DNA of 45,700 nucleotides, from NCBI GenBank assembly GCA_903887845.1, contig CAISRC010000040.1, forward strand, positions 1 through 45,700, given 5' to 3'. Shown one piece after another: positions 28,314 through 36,911 of the stretch (positions within the stretch are counted from its first letter, which is position 1; every line of letters starts with the position of its first letter). Both the position numbers and the translations under genes were made by a program. Origin of the DNA: an uncultured Chlorobiaceae bacterium. Lineage in GTDB: Bacteria; Bacteroidota; Chlorobiia; Chlorobiales; Chlorobiaceae. The notes below the pieces were generated by a model. That model was given only the letters and a program-made list of their open reading frames with translations, was not told where the DNA came from and searched no databases.

Positions 28314-28783
28314 CTGACGAATTACACAAGCGCATTGGTACCCTGCTCGCAGATCCCGGTACAATCGCTACGATTGCAACCCTGGAAGAAAGCGGTGCTC
28401 CTTGTTGTGTTCCGAGTCTTTTTCTCAAGCAGGATGAGTCGGGAATGCTTGTGCATCTTGAACTGCTGGAAACCTCCTCTACCCATCGCAATCTGCTCCG
28501 CAGTATCTGGTTTGATCGTCCGGTTTCTGTTACGCTCAGTGGTCGCGAAAAACAGGTCCTCGTTATTTCAGGACGGCCGCATAAAGCCCTTGTGTCCGGC
28601 TCAATGTTCACCGCCTGCTACCGCGAGGTGCGTTCACGTATGGGTGATGTTGATCTGGCGGCGGTCTGGCTTATAGAGCAACTGCAGATACGTGATGAAA
28701 CTTATCTGATTCGCAAGGCTCAGGAAGAGGCCTTACATCCGTTTTATCAGCATTTGGACCGATTGGTGATTCATCATGAGTAA
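28310..28783 (+). CDS. Second PNPOx-like (FMN-binding split-barrel) protein
   Basis: The 157-residue protein has the split-barrel pattern: IATIATLEESGAPCCVPSLF at the start, a middle strand pair around SIWFDRPVSVTLSGREKQVLVISGRP, and a helical C-terminus. Similarity to the protein at 20174 is limited to the fold. It is translationally coupled (4-base overlap) to the fourth radical SAM gene, which suggests a direct partnership, for instance as an electron donor or in handling the product. It is the last gene of the unit; the next leader begins right after it. Confidence 0.6.
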   Translation: MTDELHKRIGTLLADPGTIATIATLEESGAPCCVPSLFLKQDESGMLVHLELLETSSTHRNLLRSIWFDRPVSVTLSGREKQVLVISGRPHKALVSGSMFTACYREVRSRMGDVDLAAVWLIEQLQIRDETYLIRKAQEEALHPFYQHLDRLVIHHE

Positions 28784-28884
28784 CTCTCTCTTGTGTCAAG
28801 CTGGTAAATAAAATTCGTTAAATTATTTGTTCCGCTTTTGGGGATAACAAGAAATATGAAACGTTTTCAAGTTAACCGGTTTAT

Positions 28885-28914
28885 GGTATGAGAAATGCCG
28901 TTTAAACGGGATTT
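28885..28914 (+). promoter_or_regulatory. Regulon box, copy 4 of 6 (upstream of nitrogenase-like operon)
   Basis: GGTAT at 28885, ATGCC at 28895 and GGGATTT at 28908 have the common spacing. The centre CCGTTTAAACGG is a perfect 12-bp palindrome, the clearest form of the second dyad among the copies. Confidence 0.78.
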
Positions 28915-29121
28915 GCAGGATTTAATTTATTGCTTACGTTAAGAGCAATTGATTGAATCAACTCTATTTTGATGAAAAAAGTTGTCGTTGAAATCAGAAA
29001 TCGGCGACATAAGATATAATTACTATCAAGAGGTTTTTTATGATGGCAAGCATTATTTTAAATAGTTGTTGTGTATGTTTTTCAGCGCTTTCTGACCTTA
29101 AAGTTATTTTCTCTATGTAAG

Positions 29122-29188
29122 ACTTGATGATAAAAACAAGTTTCAAAAAGAGCCGATTCCTGCTGTCAGAGAATCGGCTCTTTTTTTT
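29122..29188 (+). terminator. Two-hairpin leader module with intrinsic terminator, copy 3 of 4
   Basis: Hairpin A pairs ACTTG (29122-29126) with CAAGT (29137-29141), loop 10 bases. Hairpin B pairs AGCCGATTC (29151-29159) with GAATCGGCT (29171-29179) and is followed by eight T residues. The nitrogenase-like H gene starts 57 bases later, so read-through would be required for expression of the operon. Confidence 0.8.
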
Positions 29189-29245
29189 AAAGATATAAGA
29201 TTATTCAGGCAAAAGAACTTTTTCGATTACATAATCAATCAGAAG

Positions 29246-30121
29246 ATGAGTGAAAAAACAGGCAAACATATTGCCATCTACGGTAAAGGGGGAATCGGTA
29301 AGTCGACAACAACGTCAAATATCAGTGCCGCGCTTGCTGAGTCTGGTTACCGGGTAATCCAGATTGGCTGTGATCCGAAAAGCGATTCAACGACGATTCT
29401 GAGAGGAGGGAATGATCTTCCGACAGTGCTTGACACGTTGCGCGAGCAGAGCAAACTCAGAATTGAGGATATTTCTGCCATAGGTTTCGGTGGTGTACTC
29501 TGCATCGAGGCAGGCGGACCTGTGCCGGGTGTCGGATGTGCAGGCAGGGGAATCAATGCCGCAGTTGAGCTGCTCCAGGAGCTGAAGCTGTTTGAAGAAT
29601 TTAAACCTGACTTTGTGCTTTACGATGTTCTTGGTGATGTTGTCTGCGGCGGATTTGCGGTACCTATTCGCGATGGTCTTGCAGACCGCGCTTTTGTGGT
29701 AACCTCCTCAGACTTTATGGCGATTTTTGCTGCCAACAACCTTTTCAAGGCGGTCAACAAATATGCGCCCTCTGGTGGAGCGCGTCTTGGCGGAGTTATT
29801 GCCAACAGTATTCTGGCTGCTTATGCACCGGCGCTCATTGATGATTTTGCTGAAAAAACCGGAACACAGGTTATCGGTTATGTGCCACGTTCACTGGTTG
29901 TTGCCCAGAGTGAATTGTATGGTAAAACGGTCATAGAGGCAGTGCCTTTATCAGAACAGGCTCAGGTGTACAGGAATCTGGCTCAATATATCGACAAGAA
30001 TAAAGATTCGGTTATTCCAAAACCACTGAATTCCCCAGAACTGAAAAAGTGGGCCAGAGAGTGGGGCGACAGGATATTTGATGTTGAAACTGGTGTGGTG
30101 CACGAAATGGCCTCTATATAA
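29246..30121 (+). CDS. NifH/BchL-like ATP-dependent iron-protein reductase
   Basis: The 291-residue protein is a P-loop ATPase of the nitrogenase iron-protein superfamily. Walker A GKGGIGKS is at 13-20, and the switch segment GCDPKSDST follows. Cys98 (GVGCAGRG) and Cys134 (GDVVCGGFA) are the two ligands that, from each half of the dimer, hold a shared [4Fe-4S] cluster. Family members donate single electrons with ATP hydrolysis to a D/K-type partner. The partner genes follow directly. It is distinct from true NifH in context: no nifB, nifE, nifN or nifDK with a full ligand set is present. It could be related to methylthio-alkane reductase or tetrapyrrole-type iron proteins; I cannot assign the clade without a tree. 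Confidence 0.88.
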   Translation: MSEKTGKHIAIYGKGGIGKSTTTSNISAALAESGYRVIQIGCDPKSDSTTILRGGNDLPTVLDTLREQSKLRIEDISAIGFGGVLCIEAGGPVPGVGCAGRGINAAVELLQELKLFEEFKPDFVLYDVLGDVVCGGFAVPIRDGLADRAFVVTSSDFMAIFAANNLFKAVNKYAPSGGARLGGVIANSILAAYAPALIDDFAEKTGTQVIGYVPRSLVVAQSELYGKTVIEAVPLSEQAQVYRNLAQYIDKNKDSVIPKPLNSPELKKWAREWGDRIFDVETGVVHEMASI

Positions 30122-30157
30122 TTAATGATTTAACAGAGCGAAACGTATAAAGTTATT

Positions 30158-31570
30158 ATGAGTCCATTACGCGCAAAAGCACCACGCAGCCGCGAAAAAC
30201 GTCTTGATACTCTGGGAGCATGGCTCGGTCCTGTTTCGGCGGCATCAACAGAGTTTGCCGGAGATGAAATTGCTCAACGGATCAGAACCTTTTCCCAGAG
30301 CAGCCATGATGATCTGCTTTTTGCGTTGCGCATTCTGGCAGGTATCCGTGACAGTGTCACTCTTGTTCATGGTCCGCGAGGTTGTGCTGCCGCTGGCCTG
30401 AACCATATTGCGGCCGGAAGCAATACCCGCTGGGCTGTTACCAATCTTGATGAGCGCGACACGATTATGGGGGCAGACAGTAAGTTGCGCAAGAGCGTTG
30501 TCGCGTTGTATCATCGCTATCATCCAGCCGTTGTTTTCATTGTTGGTAATCCGGTGACAGCGATTAATAACGATGATATTCAGTCCGTTGTCGAAGAGCT
30601 GCGTGAAGAGCTGAAACTCCCGATAATACCGGTCTATGTGACCGGATTTTCCTCCCGGAACGCGGTCTCCGGTTACGATACGGTGCTGCATTCCTTGTTG
30701 AAGTATCTTTCAGGCCATATCGTTCCGACGCTTAAAAATGAGACCGTTAATCTTCTTTCAGTTGCTGAACATCCTCAGGACAGAAAAGAGGCTCAGGAGC
30801 TTATAGAGCAACTCGGTATCGAATTGAATGTCATTCCCGATGATTCGACGATTGACGTATTCAGATTGGCCGTTGCAGCCCGCGCATCTATTCCGCTTAG
30901 CCCTGATGCGCCCGAGTATCTTGGTGCAATACTGCATAAAATATATGGAGTGCCGCTCATCGATGTGTTGCGACCTGTTGGTATTGAGGGAACCGGTCGC
31001 TGGCTGAAGTCGATAGCAGCTTTTTTGGGCAAGAAGGATGTTGCTGAAGAGCTTCATGGAAGCAAAGCAGCAGAAACAGTTCGTCAACTTGGTGATTTTT
31101 CCCTGAAAGGAGTCAAGACCTATATATCGTTATCATCAGCCAACGCTTTCAGTGTGCTTGAACTGGTCGAAGAGCTGGGCGGAGAAGTTGCGGGCCTTAC
31201 CATTACGCACCTCGACAGATTGCATGTCCGGCATCTTGATGAGCTTGCCGCACGGCATCCGTCGCTCCAGATTCATGTCTCGGATGGTCAGGCTTTTGAA
31301 GAGATTTCAATTCTCCGCAAACTTGCTCCCGATCTCTATCTGGGTGATTCTACCCATCTTGGTCAGGTAGCCCGCATTGGAATTCCAGTGGTTTCGTTAG
31401 AGTCTCTTGCTATAGTCGGTTACAGAGGTGTTGTCCGTCTGGTTCGACGTCTCAAAACTGCGCTGGCAAACAATTCGTATGGGCACTCTGTGGGCAAGAT
31501 CAATTCAGCCTATCAAGATGAGTGGTTTCGCCGCAGCCACAACTGGCATATAAAGCAGGAGGTCAAATAA
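30158..31570 (+). CDS. Nitrogenase-superfamily component 1 subunit (NifD/K-like), single-cysteine
   Basis: The 470-residue protein belongs to the oxidoreductase/nitrogenase component 1 superfamily. LVHGPRGCAAAG (Cys76) matches the HGPxGC cluster-ligand motif, and TNLDERDTIMGADSKLRKSV matches the segment that is FGGDKKL in NifD. Where NifD has its third P-cluster Cys this protein reads FIVGNPVTAINNDD. Cys76 is the only cysteine in the protein, so no Cys ligand for a FeMo-co-type cluster exists. It should supply one ligand to an inter-subunit cluster with the next protein. An N-terminal 30-residue basic stretch is extra. It lies 36 bases after the H gene and 1 base before its partner. Confidence 0.8.
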   Translation: MSPLRAKAPRSREKRLDTLGAWLGPVSAASTEFAGDEIAQRIRTFSQSSHDDLLFALRILAGIRDSVTLVHGPRGCAAAGLNHIAAGSNTRWAVTNLDERDTIMGADSKLRKSVVALYHRYHPAVVFIVGNPVTAINNDDIQSVVEELREELKLPIIPVYVTGFSSRNAVSGYDTVLHSLLKYLSGHIVPTLKNETVNLLSVAEHPQDRKEAQELIEQLGIELNVIPDDSTIDVFRLAVAARASIPLSPDAPEYLGAILHKIYGVPLIDVLRPVGIEGTGRWLKSIAAFLGKKDVAEELHGSKAAETVRQLGDFSLKGVKTYISLSSANAFSVLELVEELGGEVAGLTITHLDRLHVRHLDELAARHPSLQIHVSDGQAFEEISILRKLAPDLYLGDSTHLGQVARIGIPVVSLESLAIVGYRGVVRLVRRLKTALANNSYGHSVGKINSAYQDEWFRRSHNWHIKQEVK

Positions 31571-31571
31571 T

Positions 31572-32891
31572 ATGGCGCATCATGTGGAAGGATCCCGCAA
31601 CTCATGTGCTCAGCATGGAGCATTGCAGCTCTTTGAGTCAATCGAAGGAGTTATTCCGGTAATACACAGCACTTCCGGCTGCGGTGTACAGCATTATCTG
31701 GGTGTAACACGCCTGACGGGAGGTAACGATCCTTTCGGCAGTCCACCGGTCTCATCCAGCAATATTGCTGAAAAACATGTGGTCTTTGGGGGTAGCTCCC
31801 GTTTGCGTGAGCAGCTAAAAAATACGGTCAAGGTCGTTCGGGGAGACCTTTACGCAATAGTTACCGGCTGCTCGACCGAAATGGTCGGTGATGATATTGC
31901 GGCAATGACCAAAGAGGGTCGTGATCAGGATTGGCCGGTTATTTATGCAAATACCCCCGGATTCAGCGGCGATGTACATAATGGGTATCATCTGGCGGTC
32001 AAAGCATTGATCGAGCAGCTTCCCGGAATCTGGCAGAGTATCGGGGAGAAACAGTCCCGACTGGTAAATGTTTGGGGTATTATTCCTAATCAGGATCCGT
32101 TCTGGAGGGGCAATCTCAATGAGTTGGGGCGATTACTGGAAGGGATTGGTCTGGTTCCCAATCTGCTGATCGGTTCCGGACAGGGTATTGCTTCATGGAA
32201 ACAGCTTCCTGAAGCGGCGATCAATCTGGTTGTCTCTCCATGGGGAGAGTTGCCGGCCAGAATGCTTGAAGAGCTGTATAGCACCCCTTCAATTCAACTG
32301 CAGGGATTGCCGGTTGGCTCTGAGGCAGGGATTCTGCTCCGTAGTCTGACCGAACAGCTCGGTCTTGATCCACTTCGAACAGAATTATTTATAAATCGTG
32401 AAGAAGCACTTTTGAACCATCAATTTGCCCGATTGGCAGACAGCTATTACCGGGCCGGTTTTCAGCGTGAATTTGCATTGGTCGGCGAGTCTTCTCAGGT
32501 TGTTGGTATCAGCGAGTTTCTCGGTAAGTACTTTGGCTTGTTGCCGCGTTCGCTCGTTATCACTGATAATCCGCCCGATATTTTGCGTGAGGCACTGATC
32601 AGCCGTCTATCGGCTATAGTTCCCGGATATGATACTGAGGTGATATTCAGTGAAGACAGATCCGAAATAACCGATGTTGTCAGAAAAGGGGGAGCGCAAC
32701 TCATTCTTGCCAGCAGCCTTGAGCTGGATGTGGCTGTGGAGTCGGGAGTTCCTTTTTTAGCGGTTTCATTTCCGCTTGCTGATCGAATTGTGCTTGATCG
32801 AGGCTACGCTGGCTACCGGGGAGCAACAGCCCTCCTTGAGGATATCGGCAGTGCTCTTCTTGCCTTCAGCAATGGCCGGTATGCATGTTGA
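31572..32891 (+). CDS. Nitrogenase-superfamily component 1 subunit (NifD/K-like), three-ligand partner
   Basis: The 439-residue protein has the three cluster-ligand positions of the superfamily: Cys12 (NSCAQHGA), Cys37 (HSTSGCGVQ) and Cys100 (VTGCSTEMVGDDI). VVFGGSSRLREQL follows the family pattern. The only other cysteine is the C-terminal residue 439. Together with Cys76 of the upstream protein this gives a 3+1 cysteine set, as in chlorophyllide reductase BchY/BchZ. Protochlorophyllide reductase BchN/BchB has 3 Cys + 1 Asp. The pair probably forms a heterotetramer that accepts electrons from the H-like protein. The substrate is unknown. An importer operon follows 76 bases later. Confidence 0.8.
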   Translation: MAHHVEGSRNSCAQHGALQLFESIEGVIPVIHSTSGCGVQHYLGVTRLTGGNDPFGSPPVSSSNIAEKHVVFGGSSRLREQLKNTVKVVRGDLYAIVTGCSTEMVGDDIAAMTKEGRDQDWPVIYANTPGFSGDVHNGYHLAVKALIEQLPGIWQSIGEKQSRLVNVWGIIPNQDPFWRGNLNELGRLLEGIGLVPNLLIGSGQGIASWKQLPEAAINLVVSPWGELPARMLEELYSTPSIQLQGLPVGSEAGILLRSLTEQLGLDPLRTELFINREEALLNHQFARLADSYYRAGFQREFALVGESSQVVGISEFLGKYFGLLPRSLVITDNPPDILREALISRLSAIVPGYDTEVIFSEDRSEITDVVRKGGAQLILASSLELDVAVESGVPFLAVSFPLADRIVLDRGYAGYRGATALLEDIGSALLAFSNGRYAC

Positions 32892-32967
32892 GAGCATCTG
32901 TTTTGAAAATAGAGAGGAGATGATTGAGAAGTATACATAAACCATGCACTATAAAGGGACGGAAATG

Positions 32968-33801
32968 GACATCATCGTAGCAGAGAACGTGCATAAGAAA
33001 TTCAAGCTCAAGCAAGGTCAGCAGGTGAACAACAATGGAATCATATCCGATGAAATAGAGGTTCTGAGCGGGTTTGGGCTGAAGATCAAAAAGGGTGAAT
33101 TTCTGGTGCTTGTGGGGCCGAGCGGCAGCGGTAAGTCGGTTTTTCTTGATCTGGTTGGCGGCTTAAGCGCTCCGACAAGCGGGGTGGTTTACCTTGACGA
33201 TAAACCAGTGGAGGCTCCAAGCGCGAAAACAGGGTACGTCTTTCAGCAGTATGCCCTTTTCCCGTGGAGAAGCGCTCTTTCAAATATTGAATTCGGACTT
33301 GAATCGCGAGGTGTCGTTAAAGAGGAGCGGGTAAAAATTGCTCGGGAGCTCCTCTCCCTTTTCGGTCTTTCTGATTTTGAAGACCGCTTTCCCTACCAGC
33401 TTTCCGGCGGTATGCAGCAGCGGGTTGCCATTGCGCGGGCGCTTGCGACAAAGCCGGAAGTGTTGCTGATGGATGAGCCGTTTGCTGCGCTTGATGCCCA
33501 GACGCGCGAGATTCTCCAGAACGAACTGATCAAAATATGGGAAGGTACCGACACAACTGTGATTTTTGTAACGCACAGCATTGACGAGGCTGTATTTCTT
33601 GCAGACCGGGTTGCGGTCGTTACAGCGCGTCCTGGAAGGATCAAAGATATCATAGAGATTGATCTGCCCAGACCGAGAAAAGTGGATATCAGATCCAGTC
33701 CAGAGTTTGCTGCCAATCGCCATAAGGTTTGGGGTGCGCTCAAGGCTGAGGTAAACAAAGCTCAACAGGACTGGAAACTCGCACCGGTGTTCAGTGAGTA
33801 G
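32968..33801 (+). CDS. SsuB/TauB/NrtD-type ABC importer ATP-binding protein (second importer)
   Basis: The 277-residue ATPase has Walker A GPSGSGKSV, Q-loop FQQYALFPW, signature LSGGMQQR, Walker B LLMDEPFAALDA and switch His in VTHSIDEA. The final Thr/Ser of Walker A is followed by Val instead of the usual Thr, a mild departure. I chose ATG 32968 because AAGGG lies about 7 bases upstream; an in-frame ATG at 32944 lacks such a site. It belongs with the permease at 33834 and the two binding proteins that follow. Confidence 0.85.
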   Translation, partial: DIIVAENVHKKFKLKQGQQVNNNGIISDEIEVLSGFGLKIKKGEFLVLVGPSGSGKSVFLDLVGGLSAPTSGVVYLDDKPVEAPSAKTGYVFQQYALFPWRSALSNIEFGLESRGVVKEERVKIARELLSLFGLSDFEDRFPYQLSGGMQQRVAIARALATKPEVLLMDEPFAALDAQTREILQNELIKIWEGTDTTVIFVTHSIDEAVFLADRVAVVTARPGRIKDIIEIDLPRPRKVDIRSSPEFAANRHKVWGALKAEVNKAQQDWKLAPVFSE

Positions 33802-33833
33802 GTCAACAAATTCAAGAATCAAGGAGAGAGATT

Positions 33834-34700
33834 ATGTCAGAAGAAGTGATTGTTGCTTCGGAAGTCGGATTGAAAAACCGATCTATAGATTTCAGCAGTT
33901 ATGCAAAACATGGTAAGTATCTGCTGAAAGGCTTTAACAAATGGTCGCAAGGAATTCCGCTGGTGCTTGTGTTTTTTTCGATATGGGAGGCGCTGCCACG
34001 GCTTGGAGTTATCGATCCATTGTTTCTGCCTACGTTTTCGACTACGATCAAAACGTTGTTTGATTTGACCGTATCGGGAAAGTTGTTACTGCATGTAGTG
34101 GTGAGCTTGCAAAGGGCATCGGCAGGATTCGGTCTCGCGATTCTGGTCGCCGTACCTCTTGGCTTTTTGATGGGTTGGTACAACAAATTTGAACGATATA
34201 CTGATCTTTTGGTGCAGAGCCTGAGAAACATCTCAACCTTTGCTCTTCTGCCGATCTTTCTTCTGGTATTAGGGCTTGGTGAATCGTCGAAGATTGCAAT
34301 CATTTTTTATGGTGCCAGTTGGCAGCTATTGATGAACACGATAAGTGGTGTCAAGAGTATTGATCCGATTTATATCAAGGCAGCCAAATCGATGGGTGTC
34401 TCAGATTGGGATCTATTCCGGAAAGTTATTCTCCCTGCAAGCATACCCTCCATAATTATCGGAGCAAGGCTGGGCGCGAAGATTTCTTTGATGGTCGTTA
34501 TTGCCGCAGAGATGATTGGAGCCAAGTCCGGACTTGGATTTTTCATACAGAATGCCCAGTTCAATTTTATGGTGCCCGAAATGTATGCAGGGATTCTGGC
34601 ACTCGCCTTTCTGGGCCTGCTGGTTAATTACCTGCTTGTCTGGTTTGAAAAGAAAACAACAAGCTGGAAAGGTGAAATAGGCAGTTCAATTCTTGGATAA
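33834..34700 (+). CDS. SsuC/TauC-type ABC importer permease (second importer)
   Basis: This 288-residue protein has about six transmembrane segments after a 40-residue cytoplasmic N-terminus. The EAA coupling loop reads AAKSMGVSDWDLFRKVILPASIPS. A GGAGAGA ribosome binding site precedes the ATG. It is 32 bases after the ATPase gene and 15 bases before the first binding protein. It is a paralogue of the permease at 21543, but the N-terminal extension and periplasmic loops differ, so the two importers may have different substrates. Confidence 0.87.
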   Translation: MSEEVIVASEVGLKNRSIDFSSYAKHGKYLLKGFNKWSQGIPLVLVFFSIWEALPRLGVIDPLFLPTFSTTIKTLFDLTVSGKLLLHVVVSLQRASAGFGLAILVAVPLGFLMGWYNKFERYTDLLVQSLRNISTFALLPIFLLVLGLGESSKIAIIFYGASWQLLMNTISGVKSIDPIYIKAAKSMGVSDWDLFRKVILPASIPSIIIGARLGAKISLMVVIAAEMIGAKSGLGFFIQNAQFNFMVPEMYAGILALAFLGLLVNYLLVWFEKKTTSWKGEIGSSILG

Positions 34701-34715
34701 CCTGGAGACAAAAAA

Positions 34716-35792
34716 GTGAAAAACATCGGAACGAGGCTCTCTGTTGTGCTCATTGCTCTGGCTATTGCAGCAGTTGGATGGTTTACTCTCAACAAGTCTC
34801 AGTCAAAGGCTGAAAGCATTGCCATTCGGGTGCTTGAATCAACCGCTCCAACGCAATGGGAGCTTGTCAAAAAACTGACTGGTCGAGACATTCTTGACGA
34901 AGAGAATGTAACTCTTGAGCCTGTTCAGAGTGTGCAGAGCGGGGGAGGTACGGTATCGCTTCAGGCTCTTCTGGCCAATAACGTTGATACTGCCGGTTCG
35001 GCATGGCCTGCGTGGATAAATATCATTGCTCATGGCGGGAAAATCAAGGCGCTTCTCGGTACTATCGTATCGACAAAAGAGAACAAGAGCGGTACAAGTG
35101 GCCTGTTGGTTCTTGAGGAGAGCAGCATTCGAACGATCAAGGATCTTGTTGGTAAAAGGATTGCGGTCAACGTGTTGGGTGCTGAGGCGGATTATGTGAT
35201 TCGCCAGTATCTCAAAAATAATGGAGTTTCAATTTCCCAGGTTGAATTGGTGGTTGTGCCATCCGAAAATCAGGAACAGATGCTTCGCAGCAGGCAGGTT
35301 GATGCAGTAGCATGGACAACCAGTGGGGGGCCATATTTTGATATAACTGTTGAAAACGGCGGCGTTCGTGAAATTCCAGGAACAAGAAACTTCGATACAA
35401 AGGGTGAGACGGTACTCTATGGCATCGGTTTTCGCAATGATTTCATCGATAAACACCCTGATGCGGTCAGAAAATATATCAGAGCTTACGATACCTCCCG
35501 GCGGATTTTGTATACCGAGTTTCATAAAAATCCTGATCGGGTAAGGAAAGCTTACGAGGAGATCGCGACAAAGAAGGGAAGTAATCCGCGTATGGCCAGA
35601 TATTATGAAGCCTCAAGCTGGACGCCAAAATTCCCGTTCATTGCTGACAAGGATCTTCAGTGGTGGATTGATCGATTTACCGAGAATGGATTGCTGAAAC
35701 CAGGCCAAATCAGGCCCACTGATATTTATACCAATGAATTCAATCCGTTGTATAAGAAAAATGGTGTTGATGAATCTTTAAACAGCCGATGA
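34716..35792 (+). CDS. NMT1/SsuA-type substrate-binding protein, membrane-anchored (a)
   Basis: The 358-residue protein has a single N-terminal hydrophobic segment (about 8-24) without a lipobox Cys, so it is either a cleaved signal or an uncleaved anchor. The binding lobes show SIAIRVLESTAPTQWELV, IKDLVGKRIAVNVLGAEAD and VVVPSENQEQMLRSRQVDAVAW. GTG is used as start with GGAGA about 9 bases upstream. It is a tandem paralogue of the next protein; they share the LTGRDxLxEExV, VNVLGAEAD and KPGQIxPxDIYTNxFNP segments. Two binding proteins for one permease suggest a broadened ligand range. Confidence 0.85.
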   Translation: MKNIGTRLSVVLIALAIAAVGWFTLNKSQSKAESIAIRVLESTAPTQWELVKKLTGRDILDEENVTLEPVQSVQSGGGTVSLQALLANNVDTAGSAWPAWINIIAHGGKIKALLGTIVSTKENKSGTSGLLVLEESSIRTIKDLVGKRIAVNVLGAEADYVIRQYLKNNGVSISQVELVVVPSENQEQMLRSRQVDAVAWTTSGGPYFDITVENGGVREIPGTRNFDTKGETVLYGIGFRNDFIDKHPDAVRKYIRAYDTSRRILYTEFHKNPDRVRKAYEEIATKKGSNPRMARYYEASSWTPKFPFIADKDLQWWIDRFTENGLLKPGQIRPTDIYTNEFNPLYKKNGVDESLNSR

Positions 35793-35799
35793 TAGCTTC

Positions 35800-36843
35800 A
35801 TGAAAAACATAAAATTTGCAGTTATAGCTGTCCTATTCCTTGTTGTTGCCGCTTCATGGAGGCTTTATTTTCAGACGTCGCGCCATAATAATGAACGCGC
35901 TTTTTCAATAAGGGTAAGCGATTCTTCAGCGCCGAATAACTATGAATTAGCGAAAAAGCTCACAGGGAGGGATGTTCTTGAAGAGGAGAAAGTGATACTC
36001 ACTCCGATCACGATTCAGGGTGGAGGCGGTGGAACGGTAACGATGCAGGCGTTACTGGCAAATAACATCGATGTTGCAGGAGGCTCGATTTCTATATGGG
36101 TAAATGCGGTCAGCAAAGGAGCGAAAGTAAAACTCTTGCTGCCCGGTTCCGTGACAGAGGAACCAGAACATTCCGGTTTGCTGGTTCTTGCAGAGAGTAA
36201 CATTCACACCATCAAAGATCTGGCTGGGAAAAAAATAGCAGTTAATGTGCTCGGTGCGGAAGCTGATTTTATTGTTAGAACTTTTTTGAAGCAGAATGGT
36301 CTGACGGTCAATCAGGTGGAGTTGGTTGTCGTGCCTGCTGAAAATCAGGAACAGGTTTTGCGGAGCCGTCAGGTTGATGCCATAGGATGGACAACCAGCG
36401 GCGGGACCCAATTCGATCGCACGGTTGACCATGGAGGAGTCAGAAGAATTCCTGGTACAAGCAGTTTTGAGACTCGTGGCAATCAGAGTTTACTGACCAC
36501 CAGTGAAGGGTTTTTGGAAAAGTTTATCAAGGCTCATCCTGATGATGTCAGGCGGTATTTGAGAGCTGTCGATAAAGCAAGGCGCATTGTATGGGAAGAG
36601 TATCAGAAAAATCCTGATCGAGTGCGCAATGTCTATGCTGAAATCACGGCAGCAAAAGGGGGTAATCCTGAATTGGCCAAGTATTACCGTGGAGTGCGCT
36701 GGTCGCCGGAACATCAATTGATTACAGACAATGATATACAGTTCTGGATCGAAAAATTTACCGAAGATGGGATTTTGAAGCCAGGCCAAATTAAGCCTTC
36801 TGATATTTATACCAATTCCTTCAATCCGCAGTACAAAAAATAA
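35800..36843 (+). CDS. NMT1/SsuA-type substrate-binding protein, membrane-anchored (b)
   Basis: This 347-residue tandem paralogue of the preceding protein starts 7 bases after its stop. The N-terminal hydrophobic segment (about 5-19) again lacks a lipobox Cys. Shared landmarks are IRVSDSSAPNNYELAKKLTGRD, AVNVLGAEADFIV and VVVPAENQEQVLRSRQVDAIGWTTSGG. The segment facing the likely ligand differs (GGSISIWVNAVSKG against GSAWPAWINIIAHG in copy a), in line with related but different ligands. About 70 bases separate it from the exporter genes. Confidence 0.85.
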   Translation: MKNIKFAVIAVLFLVVAASWRLYFQTSRHNNERAFSIRVSDSSAPNNYELAKKLTGRDVLEEEKVILTPITIQGGGGGTVTMQALLANNIDVAGGSISIWVNAVSKGAKVKLLLPGSVTEEPEHSGLLVLAESNIHTIKDLAGKKIAVNVLGAEADFIVRTFLKQNGLTVNQVELVVVPAENQEQVLRSRQVDAIGWTTSGGTQFDRTVDHGGVRRIPGTSSFETRGNQSLLTTSEGFLEKFIKAHPDDVRRYLRAVDKARRIVWEEYQKNPDRVRNVYAEITAAKGGNPELAKYYRGVRWSPEHQLITDNDIQFWIEKFTEDGILKPGQIKPSDIYTNSFNPQYKK

Positions 36844-36911
36844 AAAGAAATGAACAAGTCAGCTACCGGCAGTATTTATGCTGGATTTTTTCTTGAATCA
36901 ATGATGTTTTC

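Larger units (their letters stand above)
28784..29245 (+). other. Leader region before the nitrogenase-like operon
   Basis: These 462 bases have no gene. They contain the regulon box (28885-28914), an AT-rich spacer with GTTGTTGTG near 29065, and the two-hairpin terminator module (29122-29188). No strong ribosome binding site is visible before the ATG at 29246 (AGAAG only). Confidence 0.6.

Noticed and set aside
29246-32891. The H/D/K-like genes as true nitrogenase or as chlorophyll-synthesis BchLNB/BchXYZ
   Set aside because: The D-like subunit has a single cysteine and no nif assembly genes are present. The context is transporters and radical SAM genes, not bacteriochlorophyll genes.
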